NCBI GenBank assembly: GCA_022360275.1
Contig: JAKSDC010000092.1
Location: 12,703 to 76,702, forward strand
Source of the DNA: Chlorobiales bacterium
GTDB taxonomy: Bacteria > Bacteroidota > Chlorobiia > Chlorobiales > Chlorobiaceae
Direction: 5' to 3'
Length of the DNA stretch: 64,000 nt
Shown here: piece by piece, positions 1-10,296 of the stretch
How positions within the stretch are numbered: the first letter of the stretch is position 1
Layout: each line of letters begins with the position of its first letter
Notes under the pieces: model-generated
The model's input: the letters and a program-made list of their open reading frames with translations, nothing else
Databases searched by the model: none
Told to the model about the DNA's origin: nothing
Program-made: the position numbers and the translations under genes

Positions 1-1010
1 GGATCTACACCAAGATAGATCTTTGCGAACGACTCGATTTCAGGGAGTTTTTCAGTGGTCTTTCCTTTTGAAAGCCCTGTCAGATCAAGTAGAACATGGT
101 CTTTCATCGGCCCGGCACCACGCCCCTGACTGATTTCCTCATAGATGCTCCTGCTTACGATATCGCGCGGCGCAAGATCCTTGATACTCGGCGCGTAACG
201 CTCCATAAACCTTTCCCCCTGCCCGTTGCGCAGAACCCCTCCTTCTCCGCGCGCAGCTTCGGTGATGAGGATGCCAAGTTGATAGAGACCGGTCGGATGA
301 AATTGCACAAACTCCATGTCCTGGAGGGGGATACCGTTGTTCAACGCTATGCCCAGCCCGTCACCGGTGTTGGCAAAAGCGTTTGACGTCGTTTTCCAGG
401 CCTTTCCATAGCCCCCTGTAGCAAATATCACCGCCCTGGCATGAAAGAGCATGAGCTGTCCGGTCTTGAGTTCGAGAGCGACCACTCCGTTGACCGCCCC
501 CTCAGCCATGCAAAGATCCAGCACCTGGTATTCGGCGTAAAAACTGACACGCCTTTTCAGCGACTGCTCATAGAGCGTATTGAGACAGACATGACCGGTC
601 CTGTCGGCGGCATAGCAGGTTCTTCGGATCGGAGCCTCCCCGAAGTTTTTGGTATGTCCGCCGAAAAGGCGTTGAGCGATACGCCCGTCATCAAAACGTG
701 AAAATGGCACGCCGAGATGTTCGAGCTCGATAATCGCGCGCGGGGCATCATTGCACATAACCTGTACGGCATATTGGTCTGCCAGATAATCGGATCCTTT
801 GATGGTATCGTATGCATGCCATTCCGGAGAGTCTTTCTCTGCATTCCCGAGGGCGGCGGATATTCCTCCCTGGGCCGCCCCCGAATGAGACCTGAGAGGG
901 TGAAGCTTTGACAGGACGGCAACATCGTGCTTTCCGGCAATCTCAACGGCGGCTCTGAGCCCTGCAAGACCAGCGCCGACTACGATCACATCATGATAGA
1001 CAACCTGCAT
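1..1010 (-). CDS. sdhA: Succinate dehydrogenase/fumarate reductase flavoprotein subunit (partial, 3' end outside window)
   Basis: About 336 N-terminal residues are present; the C-terminal part lies beyond base 1. The protein oxidises succinate or reduces fumarate at the cytoplasmic face of the membrane. It opens with an FAD-binding Rossmann motif ([12 protein letters not shown], about residues 10-21), followed by [11 protein letters not shown], where His42 is the expected covalent flavin attachment site. Later stretches ([29 protein letters not shown]) are typical of the SdhA/FrdA active-site region. The ATG at 1010 follows the upstream anchor gene by 12 bases. In green sulfur bacteria this complex is expected to run as fumarate reductase in the reductive TCA cycle; that direction is inferred from lineage, not seen here. 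Confidence 0.93.
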   Translation of the reverse strand, partial: MQVVYHDVIVVGAGLAGLRAAVEIAGKHDVAVLSKLHPLRSHSGAAQGGISAALGNAEKDSPEWHAYDTIKGSDYLADQYAVQVMCNDAPRAIIELEHLGVPFSRFDDGRIAQRLFGGHTKNFGEAPIRRTCYAADRTGHVCLNTLYEQSLKRRVSFYAEYQVLDLCMAEGAVNGVVALELKTGQLMLFHARAVIFATGGYGKAWKTTSNAFANTGDGLGIALNNGIPLQDMEFVQFHPTGLYQLGILITEAARGEGGVLRNGQGERFMERYAPSIKDLAPRDIVSRSIYEEISQGRGAGPMKDHVLLDLTGLSKGKTTEKLPEIESFAKIYLGVD

Positions 1011-1022
1011 AATCCCGTTAAC

Positions 1023-1514
1023 CTAATTCGTTCCGACAGCCATTATTGTCGCAATTCCTTGCCAGGCAAGTAAAGAAGCCGCTACCCAGCCAAGCGCAAC
1101 GGCAACCTTCCGTACCGGCACGCTTTGTATGTAGTCACCCACAACCCTGCCGAGCCCCTGCATACCATGCGACAGTGCCAGAAGCAGCAGTGCGATATCG
1201 ATCATTTTCCACAATGGCGACTGCAGCCTCTCAAGCACTTTGCTGTAGGTAATGACATGCTCTCCGGGCAGAGCCTCCTTTAACGTTCCGCCTGCAACAG
1301 CGTCGGCAAGCTCTCCCCCCGAAGCACCGAACTGCCTGAATAGTGCGTTATACTCTTCCGCTGTCGCAAGAAAACCGTTCGGCATATGCTGCAGCCAGAA
1401 ATGCAGACCGAGCAACAGCAGGAGACCAACACCTGTTACCCGCTGCATAAGCCATCCGAAAGCCCTGAAACCGGTTGACCGACAGTTTTCCTGCTTGTCA
1501 TTCATACGGTTCAT
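1023..1514 (-). CDS. sdhD: Succinate dehydrogenase/fumarate reductase membrane anchor subunit (SdhD-like)
   Basis: A 163-residue membrane protein with three hydrophobic segments at about 24-40, 105-125 and 138-160, matching the three-helix anchors of quinone-linked Sdh complexes. Histidines in the first segment (LHFWLQH) and in LSHGMQGLGRVV of the second are candidate haem or quinone-site residues. Its ATG overlaps the stop of the upstream sdhC-like gene in an ATGA junction, and it is followed 12 bases later by the flavoprotein gene, so the order is cytochrome, anchor, flavoprotein. The D versus C naming rests on order and the weaker SdhC signature of this chain. Confidence 0.8.
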   Translation of the reverse strand: MNRMNDKQENCRSTGFRAFGWLMQRVTGVGLLLLLGLHFWLQHMPNGFLATAEEYNALFRQFGASGGELADAVAGGTLKEALPGEHVITYSKVLERLQSPLWKMIDIALLLLALSHGMQGLGRVVGDYIQSVPVRKVAVALGWVAASLLAWQGIATIMAVGTN

Positions 1515-1945
1515 GGCAAGAATGGGGCTATGAAGTAAGGAAAAACAAGAGTCAGGCCGCCCGCGAGTGTTACGAGAACCGACAACAGGAATACTCCGTA
1601 AAACAACCGTCGCTGATTTTCGGAACGATAAAACATGTCCTGAATCATTATCCTCAAGCCGTTGAATGCATGGAACGCAATCGACCCGAGCAGCATGACT
1701 TCGGCAATTTTGAACAGGGGGCTTCTGAATGTCGTTATGTATACTTCAAAGGCAGCAGGGTCAGCGAGGGAGCGCAGTCCCATAATATGGGCCACCAGAT
1801 AAAGCACGAGAGCAGTGCCCGTGAAGCGGTGCAGCAGCCATGCCGACATACCGGCACGTTTCCGGTACGATAATGCGGTAAACACAAACGTCCTAAGTGA
1901 AGGTCTTTTTCCCTGCTGTCCCGGTCGTTCACTGTTTTCCCGCAT
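1511..1945 (-). CDS. sdhC: Succinate dehydrogenase cytochrome b556 subunit (SdhC-like)
   Basis: A 144-residue membrane subunit that anchors the complex and helps bind haem b and quinone. It carries both SdhC signatures: SAWLLHRFTG at about 34-43, corresponding to the S-x2-H-R-x-[ST] pattern, and HAFNGLRIMIQD at about 92-103, corresponding to H-x3-G-[LIV]-R with the haem-ligand histidine. Three transmembrane segments are apparent. It is the first gene of the sdh operon, 140 bases after the ftsZ stop on the same strand, so transcription could start in that gap. Stop and next start overlap as ATGA. Confidence 0.88.
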   Translation of the reverse strand: MRENSERPGQQGKRPSLRTFVFTALSYRKRAGMSAWLLHRFTGTALVLYLVAHIMGLRSLADPAAFEVYITTFRSPLFKIAEVMLLGSIAFHAFNGLRIMIQDMFYRSENQRRLFYGVFLLSVLVTLAGGLTLVFPYFIAPFLP

Positions 1946-2085
1946 CCCTCAACGATAATCTTTGACAAACCATATCCGCACTCAAGATAACATGTCGCCG
2001 AACAAGAAACGCCGTCAGCACCTCTTTTTGCGTTACGATTATGAAAAGACTTCCGACCGGCACGGACATTTGAAAGAACCTGGAA

Positions 2086-3351
2086 CTACTGCTTGCGCCG
2101 ACGCAGATAAGCAGGCATGCTGGTCTCGCCCTTGCGAATCACGTCATCCGCACTCTCCTCGGCTTTTGATACGCTCTCTTTAGCCGGAGCCCCTACCTCC
2201 ATGGGATCATGAATTGCAATCTTTCGGCGTATGTATGCCGGAATTCGAAGATCGTCCTGCGTCAGATCATGGGCGCCGGAAGTTATCTGCCGGGAAATCG
2301 GCTGGGAATACACTCCCCGGGAAGCCTTGGTATCGGCAGCGAACATGGTCTCTGCAGTATCTTTCTCCCGCGGATCTTGCCGACTCCGGCTGAAACCTGT
2401 GACAATAACCGTTACGCGGATCTCTCCTGAAGCTTCGGGGTTCTCGACATATCCGTTTATTATTTTGGCAGCTTTTCCAACCTGCTCCTCGAGGTAGCTC
2501 ATTGCATCGGACATGTCCCGCATGGTTACATCTCCGGTCATATTGACCAGCACACCTTTCGCCCCGTTGAGAGTTATGCCCTCCAGCAGCGGACTTGCAA
2601 TGGCATCGGCAGAGGCTTTGAGCGCTCTCCTTTCGCCCGAGGCCGTAGCCGATCCCATCACGGCATCTCCTGCACCGGACATAATGCTCCGCACATCGGC
2701 GAAATCCACATTAACATGGCCATGACTGGTAATAATATCCGCAATGCCCTTTGCGGCACGATACAGGACATCGTTCGCCATATTGAACGCTTCGGTAGCA
2801 CTGATTCCCTCTTCGGCAATACTGAGAATCTTCTCGTTCTCTATAACAATAAGGGTATCGATATATTTTCGCAGCTCCGCAATACCGCCATCGGCTATCT
2901 CAGCCTTGATCTTTCCCTCAAAGCTGAACGGCCGGGTAACGACACCGATGGTCAGAATTCCCATGTTTCTTGCAATGGAGGCGATAACCGGGGCGGCACC
3001 GGTTCCGGTTCCTTTCCCCATCCCGGCGGCAATAAAAACCAGATCCGCACCCCGAAGCTGGTCCGCGATCACTTCACGGTCATCCTCGGCTGCCTGACGG
3101 CCTTTTGCCGGATCCGCGCCTGCCCCCAGACCGTTGGTTGCTTTCTTGCCGATCTGAATCCTGGTAGGGGCCTTGGAATTCAGCAACGCCTGACGATCGG
3201 TATTGAAGGCGATAAAATCAACACCGGCAATTCTGCGGTCGATCATATTGTTCACGGCATTTCCCCCGCAACCGCCTATTCCGACGATCTTGATGGATAC
3301 GCCTCTTTCTTCTTCATGCTCAAACAAGCCGGGATCCAGTTCAAACGCCAT
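2086..3351 (-). CDS. ftsZ: Cell division protein FtsZ
   Basis: Tubulin-like GTPase that forms the division ring; last gene of the dcw cluster. The N-terminal GTPase domain has [13 protein letters not shown] (about 24-36), the T4 loop [14 protein letters not shown] (about 108-121) and NTD at 50-52. I start at ATG 3351 because AAGGAGGA ends 9 bases before it; the longer GTG reading at 3360 would abut that ribosome site. The protein is 421 residues. Two oddities: the usual GMGGGTGTG is GMGKGTGTG with Lys at 113, and a peptide like the conserved C-terminal tail (PAYLRR at about 413-418, the very end) also occurs as IPAYIRR at about 370-376. FtsA is encoded directly upstream. Confidence 0.97.
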   Translation of the reverse strand: MAFELDPGLFEHEEERGVSIKIVGIGGCGGNAVNNMIDRRIAGVDFIAFNTDRQALLNSKAPTRIQIGKKATNGLGAGADPAKGRQAAEDDREVIADQLRGADLVFIAAGMGKGTGTGAAPVIASIARNMGILTIGVVTRPFSFEGKIKAEIADGGIAELRKYIDTLIVIENEKILSIAEEGISATEAFNMANDVLYRAAKGIADIITSHGHVNVDFADVRSIMSGAGDAVMGSATASGERRALKASADAIASPLLEGITLNGAKGVLVNMTGDVTMRDMSDAMSYLEEQVGKAAKIINGYVENPEASGEIRVTVIVTGFSRSRQDPREKDTAETMFAADTKASRGVYSQPISRQITSGAHDLTQDDLRIPAYIRRKIAIHDPMEVGAPAKESVSKAEESADDVIRKGETSMPAYLRRRKQ

Positions 3352-3381
3352 GTACCACACTCCTCCTTTTTAGCACCCCTC

Positions 3382-4668
3382 TCAAAGCTTTTCCCACCAG
3401 TCTTTCAAACGATCGACTATTTTCTTTCCCGCTTCTCCCTGCGGGTGACTTTCTTCGGCATCAACGGACTCGGCCGAACCATTACGCAGGTCTATGACGC
3501 TCCTGTCCTGAAAGTCACTGTTCTCGAAAGAGTAGGCGACAAGCCCCATAACCGTGGCATAGATTGGACTGTTGATCGCGCCCTTGATCCCTCCAGATAT
3601 ACCTTCAGGATAACCGACTCTCACATCGAGACCGACTATACCCGAGGCAAGAGTATCGGTTCCGGGAATCAAGCAGCCTCCGCCGGTAATAACCGCGCCT
3701 GCATTCAAATAGTCAAAATATCCCGACCGTTTGATTGTGTCTCTGATCAGCTCGAAAATTTCCATCATACGGGCCTCGATAATCAAGGTCAGTGAACTCT
3801 TCATAAACGACTTCCGTGGACGTCCTTCTATACCCTCAATCAGTATTTCCTCATCCTCGGTGCGCTCTTTAGAATACGCAAAACCATGCTTTATCTTCAA
3901 CTCTTCCGCAACCTCATAAAGCGCCTTGACACCGTATGCAACATCATGCGTTACATCGTTGGCGGCAACCTTGATCACTTCCGAAAAACGAATCGCTCCG
4001 TCTATATAAATGGCAATTTCTGTCGTACCGCCGCCGATGTCGATAATGACAACGCCGCTTTTTTTCTCACTGTTTTTCATAACAGCAAGTCCCGATGCTA
4101 TGGGCTCAAATGTCATGGCATTGACCTCGAGACCCGCTTTTTCAACACACTGCTTGATGTTGCGGATCTTGGTCTTCATTCCCACCACGATATACGCGCT
4201 GCCGCGCATCGTGGTTCCGGCCATACCGATCGGATCAAGCACTCCCTCCTGATCATCGACGATGAACTCCTGCGGAATCACATGGATGATCTCGTGATCG
4301 ATGTCCAGGTACCGGATATTGGTCTTTGCTTTTTCAAGGAAACGCTTGACGTCCGAGGTATTGACTATACCCGACTGATTGACGCTTATCTCTGAATTAC
4401 TGTTGATACAGTGGACATGAGCACCTGATATGCCGACATTAACCCCCTTTATCCGTATCGAGGATTCGCGTTCGGCATCGGCGACCGCCGATTTGATAGC
4501 ATCAACCGTCTTGTTGATGTTGACCACAGTAGCACGCTGGAGCCCCTCGGAATCTGCACGGCCCTGCCCCAGGATGTTGAGCTTGCCCATTTCATCCCTT
4601 TCGGCAACGACAACACACACCTTTGTTGTCCCTATGTCAAGCCCGACGACTATATTGCTTCTTTGCAT
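3382..4668 (-). CDS. ftsA: Cell division protein FtsA
   Basis: Actin-like ATPase that tethers FtsZ filaments to the membrane. The N-terminus IVVGLDIGTTKVCVVVAE carries the phosphate-1 motif of the actin/Hsp70 fold, and VVIIDIGGGTTEIAIY at about 205-220 is the phosphate-2 motif. The SHS2-like 1C domain lies between. The last residues (GKKIVDRLKDWWEKL) form a plausible amphipathic membrane-targeting helix. At 428 residues it has the family's usual length. It sits 30 bases before ftsZ and 23 after ftsQ on the same strand. Confidence 0.96.
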   Translation of the reverse strand: MQRSNIVVGLDIGTTKVCVVVAERDEMGKLNILGQGRADSEGLQRATVVNINKTVDAIKSAVADAERESSIRIKGVNVGISGAHVHCINSNSEISVNQSGIVNTSDVKRFLEKAKTNIRYLDIDHEIIHVIPQEFIVDDQEGVLDPIGMAGTTMRGSAYIVVGMKTKIRNIKQCVEKAGLEVNAMTFEPIASGLAVMKNSEKKSGVVIIDIGGGTTEIAIYIDGAIRFSEVIKVAANDVTHDVAYGVKALYEVAEELKIKHGFAYSKERTEDEEILIEGIEGRPRKSFMKSSLTLIIEARMMEIFELIRDTIKRSGYFDYLNAGAVITGGGCLIPGTDTLASGIVGLDVRVGYPEGISGGIKGAINSPIYATVMGLVAYSFENSDFQDRSVIDLRNGSAESVDAEESHPQGEAGKKIVDRLKDWWEKL

Positions 4669-4691
4669 TGTTGCATCCTGTACACGATATA

Positions 4692-5567
4692 TCAGGGCGA
4701 TATCCTGTTGAAACCCTGCCGGCGGTTCTCTACGGCAAAAATTCTTTTGGAGAATCGCAGATCAACCATTTCATAACCGTCAAGCCCCTTTTTGGCCACC
4801 ACCTTTTGCCAGAATATCTCGAATTTTTTCAACTTTTCCTTGTAGTCGCCGTCATTCCCGACGATAAAACGGGTAGGGGCACCGGCAACCGCGAAATACG
4901 TCTTATTCTCTTCTTTCAGGTAGACGTCCTTGATCAGCAACCGTGCATAGTCAGAAGCCGACAAAGCCTCGATCATCTCTCTGAGAACAGCCAAATTCCC
5001 CTCATTTGCTTTTTTCAGGCGTGCGCCCTTTTCATGCTCTGTTTTCATGCCGGTGACCCGAAGCAGCATCGACGAGGACGGGGGAAGACCACGGTAAGGC
5101 AAGATATAACCTTCCGTATCAATAACCTGAACTTTATCTCCGTGCACCACCCTTGCCATCGGTTTACGCTCTTCGATGTTGATGCGAACGATTCCGTTCA
5201 TCTCCTTAACAACCTCGGCTTGCCTGACATAGGGAAGTGCTGCATACTTTTTCCTGAGAACGGAAGCATCGACTTCCTCGATGTTTGTGCCGAGAAGCCC
5301 TTCAGCCTTTTTCTCCAGCTCCGAAGCATCAAACAACCCGTTGCCGCTGACGATAACGTCTTTCACCCACATATTTTTTTTCCAATGCTGTGCGTAGATG
5401 CCCAACCCCAGCAGCAGTGCTGCAACAACAAGCAGCAGTGCTGCAACAACCCTCCACCGGGGGCCTGGCGGAGCGGGACCGGTCCCGCTTTTCAACTCCG
5501 CCGGCTCATCGTGCTCTGCCGGAGGAATGCCTGAATCGTCATCATAGACAAATCCTTGCATCAGCAT
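4692..5567 (-). CDS. ftsQ: Cell division protein FtsQ (POTRA domain)
   Basis: Bitopic membrane protein of the divisome: a short cytoplasmic N-terminus, one hydrophobic segment at about 38-57, then a POTRA-like domain (WVKDVIVSGNGLFDASELE onward) and a beta region. The identification rests on this topology plus position between murB and ftsA. The transmembrane segment contains an exact 7-residue duplication, VVAALLL twice, encoded by a 21-base tandem repeat. The start overlaps the murB stop by a few bases; Met1 and Met3 are both possible starts. Confidence 0.88.
   Translation of the reverse strand: MLMQGFVYDDDSGIPPAEHDEPAELKSGTGPAPPGPRWRVVAALLLVVAALLLGLGIYAQHWKKNMWVKDVIVSGNGLFDASELEKKAEGLLGTNIEEVDASVLRKKYAALPYVRQAEVVKEMNGIVRINIEERKPMARVVHGDKVQVIDTEGYILPYRGLPPSSSMLLRVTGMKTEHEKGARLKKANEGNLAVLREMIEALSASDYARLLIKDVYLKEENKTYFAVAGAPTRFIVGNDGDYKEKLKKFEIFWQKVVAKKGLDGYEMVDLRFSKRIFAVENRRQGFNRISP
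5410..5450 (-). repeat. 21-base in-frame tandem repeat within ftsQ
   Basis: Two adjacent copies of AGCAGCAGTGCTGCAACAAC (plus strand), at 5410-5429 and 5431-5450, one base apart so the period is 21. It encodes VVAALLL twice in the FtsQ membrane segment. An in-frame slippage duplication is the simplest explanation. Confidence 0.85.
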
Positions 5568-6493
5568 AGTATCTTTTCATATCCGAAAAGCTTTATTTCC
5601 AGTTCGAGCGTTACACCGAACATCTTCCGGACATGTTCTTTTGCAAGACAGATCAACTCCACGACATCGGCAGCTCTCGCCTCACCGGTGTTGATGATGA
5701 TGTTGGCATGTTCCCTGGAAATCATCGCCCCTCCGCTACGGGCTCCCTTTAGCCCGCATGCATCGATCATCTGCCCTGCACCGAGGCCCGATGGATTCTC
5801 TTCGGGCCGCGGGTTACGGAAAATGCTACCGGCGTTGGGCCGGGACAACGGCTGTGAGGAGGCTCTTTCCCGGAACGCCTCCCTGCGCAACCGGTCTCGC
5901 TTGTCGTGTTCGGCAGCGGAAAGTTTTCCAAGCTTCATACCCGAACCAAGGATGACACACCCGCCAAGCGAGCTGTAACGATAACCGAACTCGATCCCCT
6001 CTACAGGAACAACCCTGGGTCTCCCGTTTTCAAATACCTCAACCCAGGATACAACTCCCGCGATCTCCTGACCGTAGGCTCCAGCGTTCATAGCAATGGC
6101 CCCGCCAACGGTTCCGGGAACTCCCTGCAGCATTTCCATACCGCCAAGAGAAAGAGAAAACGTTTTTTCAGCGAGCACCGCCAGAGGCACACCTGCACCA
6201 GCGGTCACTATATTCTTCTTGATGGTATACTCTCCCAATGCCCTCGACGTAGCGATAACCGCCCCCCTGATACCGTCATCATGAACCAGGAGGTTCGTCC
6301 CCCTGCCGATAAGCGTATACGGCAGATTCCTGAGCTCAAAAAGTGACAGCGCCCTGCAGAGATCGTCTCTGTCAAGAGGATCGACATAAAAATCAGCGTA
6401 CCCCCCGATCCTCAGGGCGGTATGCTCTTTCATGGGTTCGCCAAGGAGCACCTCCCCCCTGATGGTGTCCAGCAGCTCTTCAGTACTGATCAT
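5561..6493 (-). CDS. murB: UDP-N-acetylenolpyruvoylglucosamine reductase
   Basis: Flavoenzyme that reduces UDP-GlcNAc-enolpyruvate to UDP-MurNAc, using NADPH, in the cytoplasm. Visible landmarks are the FAD-domain stretch RGTNLLVHDDGIRG (about 63-76), the glycine-rich GVPGTVGGAIAMNAGAYG (about 123-140) and NAGSIFRNP (about 220-228), which holds the catalytic serine. Length (310) is normal. It lies 92 bases after murC and overlaps ftsQ by 7 bases. No strong ribosome site is visible before the ATG. Confidence 0.96.
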   Translation of the reverse strand: MISTEELLDTIRGEVLLGEPMKEHTALRIGGYADFYVDPLDRDDLCRALSLFELRNLPYTLIGRGTNLLVHDDGIRGAVIATSRALGEYTIKKNIVTAGAGVPLAVLAEKTFSLSLGGMEMLQGVPGTVGGAIAMNAGAYGQEIAGVVSWVEVFENGRPRVVPVEGIEFGYRYSSLGGCVILGSGMKLGKLSAAEHDKRDRLRREAFRERASSQPLSRPNAGSIFRNPRPEENPSGLGAGQMIDACGLKGARSGGAMISREHANIIINTGEARAADVVELICLAKEHVRKMFGVTLELEIKLFGYEKILC

Positions 6494-6585
6494 CTATACA
6501 ACTGTTGATCTGTTTAGTAAACGGATTTTGTTTTTCGATTACGATTGCCGCTTCGCTGATTACGAGAACGGACGACTCACTAATT

Positions 6586-7989
6586 TCAGGATTCCGACTC
6601 CTTGTCTCTACATTCCTCCGCAAGCTCTGCCGCTACACCGGTAATATCTCCTGCCCCCATACAAAGGAGCAGTTTACCTGCTACACAGTAACTCTTCAGG
6701 CTTGTGCAGAGTTCCTCCCGGTCGGGGACAAACCGTACCTTGTGCGCACCGGCCACATTTGCGGCATCAGCTACGAGTCCCCCGTCGATACCGGGAAAGT
6801 TTTCCGGGCTTTCACGTGCGGCATACACATCGGCCACAAATACCCTGTCTGCATTTGAAAGCGCCCACCCGTACTCGTTCGAAAAATCTTTTGTCCGTGA
6901 CAACAGGTGGGGCTGAAAAACAGCGACAATCTCATAATCCGGCCAGCCGGCCTTTGCGGCCTTGACCGCAGCCTTGACCTCAGAAGGATGATGTGCGTAA
7001 TCATCAATGACGACCGGCCCTCCCTCCCGGCTGTACCTGATCTGAAACCGTCTTCTCATGCCGCTGAAGGCAGCGAGGCCGGAAACAAGACCCTCGACCG
7101 GCAATCCCATTTCCATGCCTGTCGCAATTGCCGCAAGCGCGTTCTGTACATTGTGGCGTCCGGGAACGGCAATGTTGAAACGGGCCATCTCCTTCTTTTG
7201 ATACTCTACCGTGAAAAACGTTCTGTTTCGCTCAACTTCTATGTCATGCGCCGTAAAATCCGCCGACTCCTCGATACCGTAAGTGACCGAACGCCTGTCC
7301 AGCCGGGGAACGATGTTGCGTATTTCCGGCCAATCCACACAGCACAGCACCCTTCCGTAAAACGGAACCTTGTTTGCAAAAACAATAAACGCTTCCCTGA
7401 GCTCCTCGATGCTCCCATAGGTATCAGTATGCTCGATCTCCAGGCTGTTGATCACGGCAAGAGAAGGTGTGAGTTTGAGAAACGCGCGATCGTACTCGTC
7501 AGCCTCTATCACCATGTATCGGCCACTGCCGACCATGGTGCTGCCTTTCAGGTAATCTGAAATTCCTCCGATCATGACGGTGGGAGACTCCCCGGCCTCG
7601 ATGAGCATCGTGGCAATCATCGCGGTTGTCGTGGTCTTGCCGTGGGTACCGGCAATGCATATTCCACTTTTGTACCGCATGAGCTCTCCGAGCATTTCGT
7701 CCCGTTTTATAACGGGAATCCCTCTCTGCAGTGCAGCGGCAATTTCCACATTGTCCCCTGCTGCTACAGCCGAGGAGTAAACAACAACGTCGCACTCTAC
7801 GATATTGTGCTCGCTATGCCCTTTTGCAACAACCGCTCCTTCCGCCTGCAGCTTTCTTGTCACCTCGTTTGCGGCAATGTCTGATCCTGTAACGGTCAAG
7901 CCGGATTTCAGCAGCAGCTCGGCAATAGCACTCATCCCGGCTCCGCCGATGCCGACGATATGCACGCACTTTGTTTTTCCCAGTTCCAC
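6586..7989 (-). CDS. murC: UDP-N-acetylmuramate--L-alanine ligase
   Basis: Adds L-alanine to UDP-MurNAc with ATP. Recognised by the N-terminal Rossmann motif [17 protein letters not shown], the ATP loop [14 protein letters not shown], the EADEYDRAF catalytic region and the C-terminal Mur ligase domain ([12 protein letters not shown]). The open frame extends back to 8229 inside murG, but that extension has no family character; I use the GTG at 7989, ten bases after the murG stop, giving 467 residues in line with the family. The only ribosome-site-like sequence is AAGAAG just upstream. Confidence 0.95.
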   Translation of the reverse strand: MELGKTKCVHIVGIGGAGMSAIAELLLKSGLTVTGSDIAANEVTRKLQAEGAVVAKGHSEHNIVECDVVVYSSAVAAGDNVEIAAALQRGIPVIKRDEMLGELMRYKSGICIAGTHGKTTTTAMIATMLIEAGESPTVMIGGISDYLKGSTMVGSGRYMVIEADEYDRAFLKLTPSLAVINSLEIEHTDTYGSIEELREAFIVFANKVPFYGRVLCCVDWPEIRNIVPRLDRRSVTYGIEESADFTAHDIEVERNRTFFTVEYQKKEMARFNIAVPGRHNVQNALAAIATGMEMGLPVEGLVSGLAAFSGMRRRFQIRYSREGGPVVIDDYAHHPSEVKAAVKAAKAGWPDYEIVAVFQPHLLSRTKDFSNEYGWALSNADRVFVADVYAARESPENFPGIDGGLVADAANVAGAHKVRFVPDREELCTSLKSYCVAGKLLLCMGAGDITGVAAELAEECRDKESES

Positions 7990-7999
7990 AATTCTTCTT

Positions 8000-9094
8000 T
8001 TATCTGTTTCCCAGTTGAGCAATCCGCCTTGCGAGTTCGCCTGCAGCTTCCGGTTTTCCATGCTTTCTGCAGGCCGCCTCCATTTTTTCTCTCGTTTTGC
8101 CGTCCGCCAGCAACTCATAAACCAGCCCTTTTGTCCGCTCACCGTTAATCTCACGGTCTTCGACCAGCGCAGCAGCACCATCTTTCGAGAGCGCCTCTGC
8201 ATTGAAAAACTGATGGTTGCCCGTTGCATAGGGGTAGGGAACCAGTATGGCCGGCTTGCCGAGGTTTGTCAGCTCCGCAACGGTCGACGCTCCCGCCCTG
8301 CAGAGTACAAGGTCAGCTGCAGCATAAGCACTGCCCATATCGTTGATATACGGGCCGATCCAGAGATTGTGCGAAGGACTGAACTCTTCGCTGATCGATT
8401 TGTAGTCAAGAGAACCGGTTTGCCAGATGACGTTCGATCTGCCATCGAGTTCCTTAACCCATTGTTTCACGGCGCTGTTGATAGAACGAGCCCCGCGACT
8501 CCCGCCAAAAACAAGAAGGGTCGACAACTCCGGATCGAGGCTGAACGTCGCATTCGCCTTACCTCTGTCGCTCAGGGAGAAACTGCGGGCCGGATTCCCT
8601 GTAACATAAACACCGCTCTTTCTTTTCAGAAAACGCCTGCTGTCCGGAAATGAAAGATGCACCTCGGAAGCAAACAGAGAAAGCAGCCGCGTGGTCACGC
8701 CGGGAAAAGCATTTTGTTCCTGTATGAGATTTTTTTTCCCGAGCAGCTGTGCCGCCAGCAGCAGGGGAGCACTGACAAATCCTCCTGTACCGACAATAAC
8801 ATCCGGGTTCTCTCTTTTGATCAGGGACGCTGCTTTTCCGACAGCACCTGTAAAACCGGTCAACACTCCTGCATTGCGAAGCAGGTCGGCCGGCGACGTT
8901 CCGCGGCTGAGCCCCCGTACCCTGAACGTATGCAGCCGATACCCCAGCCTTGGAACTTCTGTCGCCTCGATACCTTTCTCCGTACCGGCAAACAGAACCT
9001 TGGTGCCGGGATACCGTTCCAACAGTTCCTCGGCCATTGCTACCGCCGGGTAGAGATGACCGCCGGTTCCTCCTCCTGCAAAGATAACCTTCAT
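8000..9094 (-). CDS. murG: UDP-N-acetylglucosamine--undecaprenyl-PP-MurNAc-pentapeptide transferase
   Basis: Inner-leaflet GT28 glycosyltransferase that makes lipid II. The N-terminal [18 protein letters not shown] is the diagnostic glycine-rich loop; the C-terminal half has the acceptor/donor motifs ([33 protein letters not shown]). It is 364 residues, a usual size, and overlaps the ftsW end by 4 bases (ATGA). Confidence 0.97.
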   Translation of the reverse strand: MKVIFAGGGTGGHLYPAVAMAEELLERYPGTKVLFAGTEKGIEATEVPRLGYRLHTFRVRGLSRGTSPADLLRNAGVLTGFTGAVGKAASLIKRENPDVIVGTGGFVSAPLLLAAQLLGKKNLIQEQNAFPGVTTRLLSLFASEVHLSFPDSRRFLKRKSGVYVTGNPARSFSLSDRGKANATFSLDPELSTLLVFGGSRGARSINSAVKQWVKELDGRSNVIWQTGSLDYKSISEEFSPSHNLWIGPYINDMGSAYAAADLVLCRAGASTVAELTNLGKPAILVPYPYATGNHQFFNAEALSKDGAAALVEDREINGERTKGLVYELLADGKTREKMEAACRKHGKPEAAGELARRIAQLGNR

Positions 9095-10296
9095 CCAAAA
9101 CCTCCTCTCATATCGGGATCGGAGGGAAGCCTTCCATCATTCTTTCTTCTCCTCGATATATTGACCAGGATCCCTACCCCGAGAGAATTAAACAGAAGCG
9201 CTGTTCCCCCATAGCTGATAAAGGGAAGCGGCACTCCCGTCGTAGGAAGCACATGGCTGGCGACCGCTATGTTGATAAACGCGTACAAGACGATGGTAAT
9301 GGTAATGCCCAGTGCGACAAAACGTCCAAAACCGTCAGCGGCATTCTTGGCGATAATCAGGCCGCAGACAAAGAAAGCCGAAAAAAGAACAAGCACGGCT
9401 ACCGCTCCGATAAAGCCGAACTCCTCACCGATGATAACAAACACAAAATCGTTGTAGGAAAGCGGCAAAAAAAGCTCTCGCTGTTTGCTCTCGCCGATCC
9501 CAAGCCCGAAAAGGCCGCCGTTTCCCAAACCGATAAGCGCCTGGCGCACTTGATAAGAAAGCTGCTGCTCATCCCCTCCGTTGAAAAACGACAAGAGCCT
9601 CGCGACCCTGTAAGGCTGGGCTATGGCGAACAGCCCGGCCAGCGGAATCAACGGAACTGCCGTAACAAGCAGGTGCTTGAGCCGGACACCCCCGAGAAAC
9701 ATCATCGTAAAGCCGATGATGGCAACAAGCGAGGCCGTACTGAAGTTGGGCGCAAACGCAATCAGGGCAACAACGGTCAAAAGAAGGGTAAGCAGGGGAT
9801 AGTAGCTTTCGTTGAGATCCTTGATAAACCCTTTTTTGTCGGTTATCAGTCGTGCAAAATGAAAAATCAAGGCATATTTGGCAAAATCGGATACCTGGAA
9901 ACTGAAAGGACCGAGATGAATCCACCGGGCAGCGCCCTTGACGACCCCTATGAACTTGAAAAACAGCAAGCCCGCAAGCAGAACAATGCTCACGAAGAAC
10001 AGAACCTTGCTCAGCTTTCTGAATATCTGGTAATCAACCGAAGAGAACAAGATCACCGTAACCACCCCCAAAAACGTATAAAACACTTGTCTCCACAGAA
10101 AATACTCGGGATTGGAAAACTTCCGTTGAGCCCATCCTGCACCGCTGCTGTAAACCACCACTACACCGATACACATCAGCAGCACGACGATAAGCAGCAG
10201 CAGCTTGCCGGCGACACTTTTTGCCTCGATGGTTTGGCCGGCGACCATATGCCGGCCCGATGGGCGCTCCCCGAATATGCTTTCGTGCTGTTTCAT
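9091..10296 (-). CDS. ftsW: Lipid II polymerase FtsW (SEDS family)
   Basis: Multi-spanning SEDS glycosyltransferase that polymerises septal lipid II. About ten hydrophobic segments are seen, with the family stretch LPTTGVPLPFISYGGTALL near the C-terminus and FSFQVSDFAKYALIF in the middle. The start is the ATG at 10296, whose ATGA overlaps the murD stop; the seven extra codons of the longer frame lie inside murD. The product is 401 residues. Its partner FtsI is encoded in the same cluster. Confidence 0.95.
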   Translation of the reverse strand: MKQHESIFGERPSGRHMVAGQTIEAKSVAGKLLLLIVVLLMCIGVVVVYSSGAGWAQRKFSNPEYFLWRQVFYTFLGVVTVILFSSVDYQIFRKLSKVLFFVSIVLLAGLLFFKFIGVVKGAARWIHLGPFSFQVSDFAKYALIFHFARLITDKKGFIKDLNESYYPLLTLLLTVVALIAFAPNFSTASLVAIIGFTMMFLGGVRLKHLLVTAVPLIPLAGLFAIAQPYRVARLLSFFNGGDEQQLSYQVRQALIGLGNGGLFGLGIGESKQRELFLPLSYNDFVFVIIGEEFGFIGAVAVLVLFSAFFVCGLIIAKNAADGFGRFVALGITITIVLYAFINIAVASHVLPTTGVPLPFISYGGTALLFNSLGVGILVNISRRRKNDGRLPSDPDMRGGFG

